NCBI GenBank assembly: GCA_021777685.1
Contig: JAJYDH010000351.1
Span: 1 to 6,940, forward strand
Direction of reading: 5' to 3'
Origin: Planctomycetota bacterium
GTDB lineage: Bacteria; Planctomycetota; Planctomycetia; Isosphaerales; Isosphaeraceae
Length of the DNA: 6,940 nucleotides
In this document: positions 5,401-6,940 of the stretch, piece by piece
Layout: each line of letters starts with the position of its first letter
Position numbering within the stretch: position 1 is the first letter of the stretch
Made by a program: the position numbers and the translations under genes
Notes under the pieces: generated by a model
Told to the model about the DNA's origin: nothing
Databases searched by the model: none
The model's input: only the letters and a program-made list of their open reading frames with translations

Positions 5401-6230
5401 GCTTCGACGGCCGGGGGCGGCTCTTCGCCCTCGAGGCCGACGCGCTCCGCTGGTTCGAGCCGGCCGACGGCCGGCTCGTCGCCGAGTTCGAAATTCCCTC
5501 CGTCTCCCCCGGCCGGCCCAACTTGAACCAGGGCCCCAGGCCCGACCGGAAGGGAGAGGCGCCCCCCGGCCGGGCCTTCGCCCGGGTCGCGGCCCGGACG
5601 CCCGACGGCCGGACCCTGCTGATCTCCCGGCCCAGCGGCCCGCTCGTCTGGCGGGAGGGCGCCGCCGATGATTTCAGGAGGCTCGACGGGCTCGACCGGA
5701 TCGAAGGGGCCGGCCGGGGCCCGCTCTCGGTCCTCGACCCCGCCGGCTCCCGGGTCTTCTACCTGACCCGAAGGGGCGAGGAGCTGGTGGCGAGGTCGAT
5801 CCTCGACGACGCCCGCCGGCCCGCCTGGCCTTCGCCGGACGTCTCGCAGGCGACCGGACTGGCGATCAGCCAGGACGGTTCGACCCTGGCCGTCGCCGAG
5901 CGGTCGGGCGCCGTCCTGCTGGTCGATGCCGCCCGAGGGACCGTCCGCGACCGGCTCTCCCCGCCGGCCGACGACGCCGGGCCGATCGAGTCGCTGGCCT
6001 TCTCGCCCGACGGCCTGAACCTGGCCCTCGGCTTCCGCGAGCACATCCGCCTCTGGGCCCTCGACGGCCGGCCCCGGCCGGTGGTCCGGCTCCCCGGCCA
6101 CCGGGGGTCGGTCCGCTCCCTGGCCTTCGCCAGAGGAGGCCGGCTCGCCGGGGCCGACGAGAAGACCGTCAAGGTCTGGGACCTCGGCCCCCTCCGGGCC
6201 GAGCTCGCCCGCCTCGGCCTCGACTGGTGA
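2496..6230 (+). CDS. Transmembrane Ser/Thr protein kinase with WD40-type beta-propeller sensor region
   Basis: A 1244-residue Hanks-type kinase. In order: a helical N-terminal domain (about 20-75, typical of planctomycete kinases); kinase domain about 90-425 with glycine loop GRGGMG (97-102), K119 in VALK, E138 of helix C, H284-R285-D286 with K288 and N291, D304-F305-G306, and SPE (330-332), so catalysis should be intact; an unusual linker at about 190-255 between hinge and catalytic loop; one membrane helix at about 449-469; a charged coiled coil at about 470-525; then about 13 WD-like strands, clearest at W603, W728, W781, W820, W865, W904, W950, W1187 and W1228, enough for two propellers. 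Kinase inside and propeller outside the membrane is inferred. Gly/Pro/Arg-rich loops at 619-642 and 700-724 interrupt the propeller. The ribosome site is weak (GAGGG at 2482-2486, 9-nt spacing). The probable partner is the ECF sigma factor at 1225, now separated by the inserted cassette. Confidence 0.95.
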   Translation: MVRRTEAEPEPEATGPVDRDERLGDAIEAYLELAEAGNGVPEPEEFARGYPDIADDLVSALEGLALVRGLVGSSSGPGHRLEEGRRVAGYRIVRELGRGGMGIVYEAVHVGLDRPVALKVLGTQAAPDSSGRRRFLNEARTAAGLHHTHIVPVFDVGQVGGLCYYAMQRIEGSGLDRVLRHLRRDRSVAAGSTHGSASGRPGQATANRPKPTPNRDAALAVSGLGDTTQTWGDIGGGTTWRREPVDEPPAFIPPRGSAYYRWVADVGRQAAEALAHAHQRGVIHRDIKPSNLLIDGRGMVWVADFGLARRLADPSQTQFDSMLGTPRYMSPEQARTGAIDGRADVYSLGATLYELVTLRPPFDGQSAAELIEQITGREVPRPGRFDPRVPLDLETILLKALAKRPDDRYTTADDLADDLARYLAHEPVKARRIGPVGRLWRFARRHPSLTAVSTIAAALVLSTATFAYVRVVDERARADDAARAATRAQLLTEEANRRLLIADRERLATMLASLEKHAANVLLSKDANRRSTGLELLRQAAAMGPAPALRGRLRDQALAFLSMRDVEARPPIAPADKPPHGLIFLDNGRRIVGLSDEGELGIWDVARPELFDSSRMPIGPARGRPGNGRGGRGRPGGWGGPRMAPSGDHQVVVIQPDGGGVRYFDVAMPDTPALVVPMKGHHVNALLASDDGQHLVTVVGRPFGGGPQGRLGPDARPEPPDEPRVYLWDRDHPEAHRATLTLPAPKLDQPFGRNAPTMLAIAPDGSRVAAARFFESTVSLWDGDGMPLPPVEVQGNATALALGPAGLLAVAGNGGEIALWDLSSSRPKQLRGLGLHQSFVDTLRFRPKDGSILAASGMGGGVELWDLTTHDLIAALPTREVEDLVFSADGRTLAAGQSSSIALWSVVEPIAQDVLPESGETPRGLAFGPEGLLAITSIDANQAPSALRLWEGPDHCPRAWDQVKPWSVGFDGRGRLFALEADALRWFEPADGRLVAEFEIPSVSPGRPNLNQGPRPDRKGEAPPGRAFARVAARTPDGRTLLISRPSGPLVWREGAADDFRRLDGLDRIEGAGRGPLSVLDPAGSRVFYLTRRGEELVARSILDDARRPAWPSPDVSQATGLAISQDGSTLAVAERSGAVLLVDAARGTVRDRLSPPADDAGPIESLAFSPDGLNLALGFREHIRLWALDGRPRPVVRLPGHRGSVRSLAFARGGRLAGADEKTVKVWDLGPLRAELARLGLDW

Positions 6231-6246
6231 GCCCGCGCCATCCTCA

Positions 6247-6265
6247 CGTCCCCGTCGGCGGGACG
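6247..6265. terminator. Possible hairpin between convergent genes
   Basis: CGTCCC (6247-6252), a 7-nt loop, and GGGACG (6260-6265) form a 6-bp GC-rich stem. It lies in the 36-bp gap between the kinase stop (6228-6230) and the stop of the DUF5615 gene (6267-6269), where a two-way terminator is expected. No T-run follows on either strand, so it is not a classical intrinsic terminator. Confidence 0.35.
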
Positions 6266-6266
6266 C

Positions 6267-6629
6267 TCACCGCCAGTGGTTCAGCACATGAATCCGGTCG
6301 AGGATCGGAACTCCGGCGGATTCCAGCTTGCCGATCGCGGTCGCGATCCCCCGATCGGTCAGGTTGTGACGCGGGTCATTGTCGAAGCGGACGATCAGAA
6401 TCCCGGCATGATGGCCGGCGGCGGCCATGACCAGGTCATGGAGATCCTCGAAGTCCTCGGAGTCCCGGGTCAGGACGGGAAGAGCCCGGTCGATGGCGAA
6501 GATCAGCACTCTGGCATCCGTGACCGACAGCAGCCCGACGTCGCCGGCCAGGACCGGATCGTGCCCCTGGGCCTTGAGCCGGGCACCCAGACGTGGGCTG
6601 CTCAGGTTCTCGTCCACCAGGAACCTCAT
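6267..6629 (-). CDS. DUF5615 PIN-like protein, probable ribonuclease toxin
   Basis: A full-length 120-residue protein of the DUF5615 family (PIN-like fold, related to the Mut7-C nuclease domain). The acidic residues expected for a metal site are present: D6-E7-N8 in the first strand (FLVDENLS), D30 in AGDVGL, D38 in SVTDARVL, and D56 and D59 in LTRDSEDF. Members are predicted toxins that cleave RNA and are held inactive by the DUF433 partner. Here the start ATG overlaps the stop of the DUF433 gene (ATGA at 6626-6629), and there is no ribosome site of its own, so translation is coupled to the antitoxin. The gene converges on the kinase with a 36-bp gap. The family call is strong; toxicity and the target are inferred from the family and not visible in the sequence. 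Confidence 0.9.
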   Translation of the reverse strand: MRFLVDENLSSPRLGARLKAQGHDPVLAGDVGLLSVTDARVLIFAIDRALPVLTRDSEDFEDLHDLVMAAAGHHAGILIVRFDNDPRHNLTDRGIATAIGKLESAGVPILDRIHVLNHWR

Positions 6630-6919
6630 CCCCGGGCGGGCCGGTCGAGCCCCCGGGCGTCGAGCCTGGCCGCCTCGTGGTCCCGTTCTTCCTCGATGAG
6701 CGGTCGATTCCGGGCCACGTAATCGAGGGCCTCGAGGACCGCTTCGAGCGGGACTTGATACTCCCCGGCGAATTCCTCGGGGGTGAACGGATCGGGGCCG
6801 TGGATGGCCTCATCGACCACCGCCGCCCGGATTCGCCGCCCTTTGAGGAAGAATTGGCGGTAATTCGAGCCGGGGCGAGGCTCCAGGTGCTGATACTGCG
6901 TTTCGGTCTTGGTCGTCAT
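6626..6919 (-). CDS. DUF433 protein, probable antitoxin of the DUF5615 partner
   Basis: A 97-residue protein of the DUF433 family. It shows the family N-terminus HLEPRPGSNYRQFFLKGRRI (residues 11-30), then a helix-turn-helix-like segment FTPEEFAGEYQVPLEAVLEALDYV (about 45-68) and an acidic C-terminal tail (LIEEERDHEA, 74-83) of the kind that usually contacts the toxin. The first gene of the two-gene operon; the antitoxin-first order with a 4-nt overlap fits a type II module, in which the antitoxin binds the toxin and represses the shared promoter. The ATG at 6917-6919 gives the usual family N-terminus but has only a weak GAG upstream. The promoter must lie mostly beyond 6940; only 21 bases are visible upstream. 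Confidence 0.85.
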   Translation of the reverse strand: MTTKTETQYQHLEPRPGSNYRQFFLKGRRIRAAVVDEAIHGPDPFTPEEFAGEYQVPLEAVLEALDYVARNRPLIEEERDHEAARLDARGLDRPARG

Positions 6920-6940
6920 GGCTCGACTCGCAACCGGGGC

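Noticed and set aside
2472..6101. A 1209-codon open frame on the minus strand, antisense to the kinase
   Set aside because: It mirrors the kinase gene; the strong G/C codon ends of the sense gene remove stops from this antisense frame. The translation is Gly/Arg/Pro/Asp-rich with no recognisable domain, while the sense strand has a complete kinase and WD repeats.

Overview
The window looks like a piece of a planctomycete chromosome, most likely from the Isosphaera/Gemmata side of the phylum. This rests on very high GC with G/C-ending codons, an ECF sigma factor next to a giant Ser/Thr kinase with a WD40-type C-terminus, and the typical planctomycete kinase layout (N-terminal helical domain, Hanks kinase, one membrane helix, coiled coil, beta-propeller). 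The taxonomic placement is inference; there is no rRNA or marker gene here.

Layout. Positions 1-300 (minus) hold the N-terminal 100 codons of a primary-type sigma-70 factor, cut by the window edge, with a good Shine-Dalgarno and an upstream TTGACA-N17-TAGGGT promoter (418-446). The rest of 301-582 shows only a long leader with small repeats. Positions 583-1026 (minus) encode a small YdcZ/DUF606 membrane protein of the DMT superfamily. Its promoter (1074-1102) is back to back with a candidate promoter (1127-1155) for the ECF sigma factor at 1225-1854 (plus). A perfect 14-bp palindrome (1165-1178) lies at the expected transcription start of the sigma gene.

The most unusual region is 1852-2478. 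A small four-helix-bundle gene (23S rRNA intervening-sequence protein family, 1916-2278, about 54% GC) is bracketed by inverted arrays of one 7-nt unit: four TAGCGGG copies on the left, starting exactly at the sigma factor stop codon, and 25 units of its complement (CTACCCG) on the right, ending 17 bp before the kinase start. The cassette sits between two genes that in planctomycetes usually act as a pair, the ECF sigma factor and its kinase, and looks like a compact insertion element that is not a transposon. In RNA the two arrays could pair and close the gene into a stem, the same architecture as an rRNA intervening sequence, and the G-rich strands fit G-quadruplex rules.

The kinase (2496-6230, 1244 aa) has all catalytic motifs, one transmembrane helix and an outer-side propeller with two Gly/Pro/Arg-rich loops. 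The probable scheme is that the propeller senses something outside the cytoplasm, the kinase signals inside, and the ECF sigma factor changes transcription; this is inference from gene pairing. A short hairpin (6247-6265) separates the kinase from a convergent minus-strand operon, a DUF433 protein (6626-6919) and a DUF5615 PIN-like protein (6267-6629), overlapping by ATGA and forming a predicted toxin-antitoxin module.
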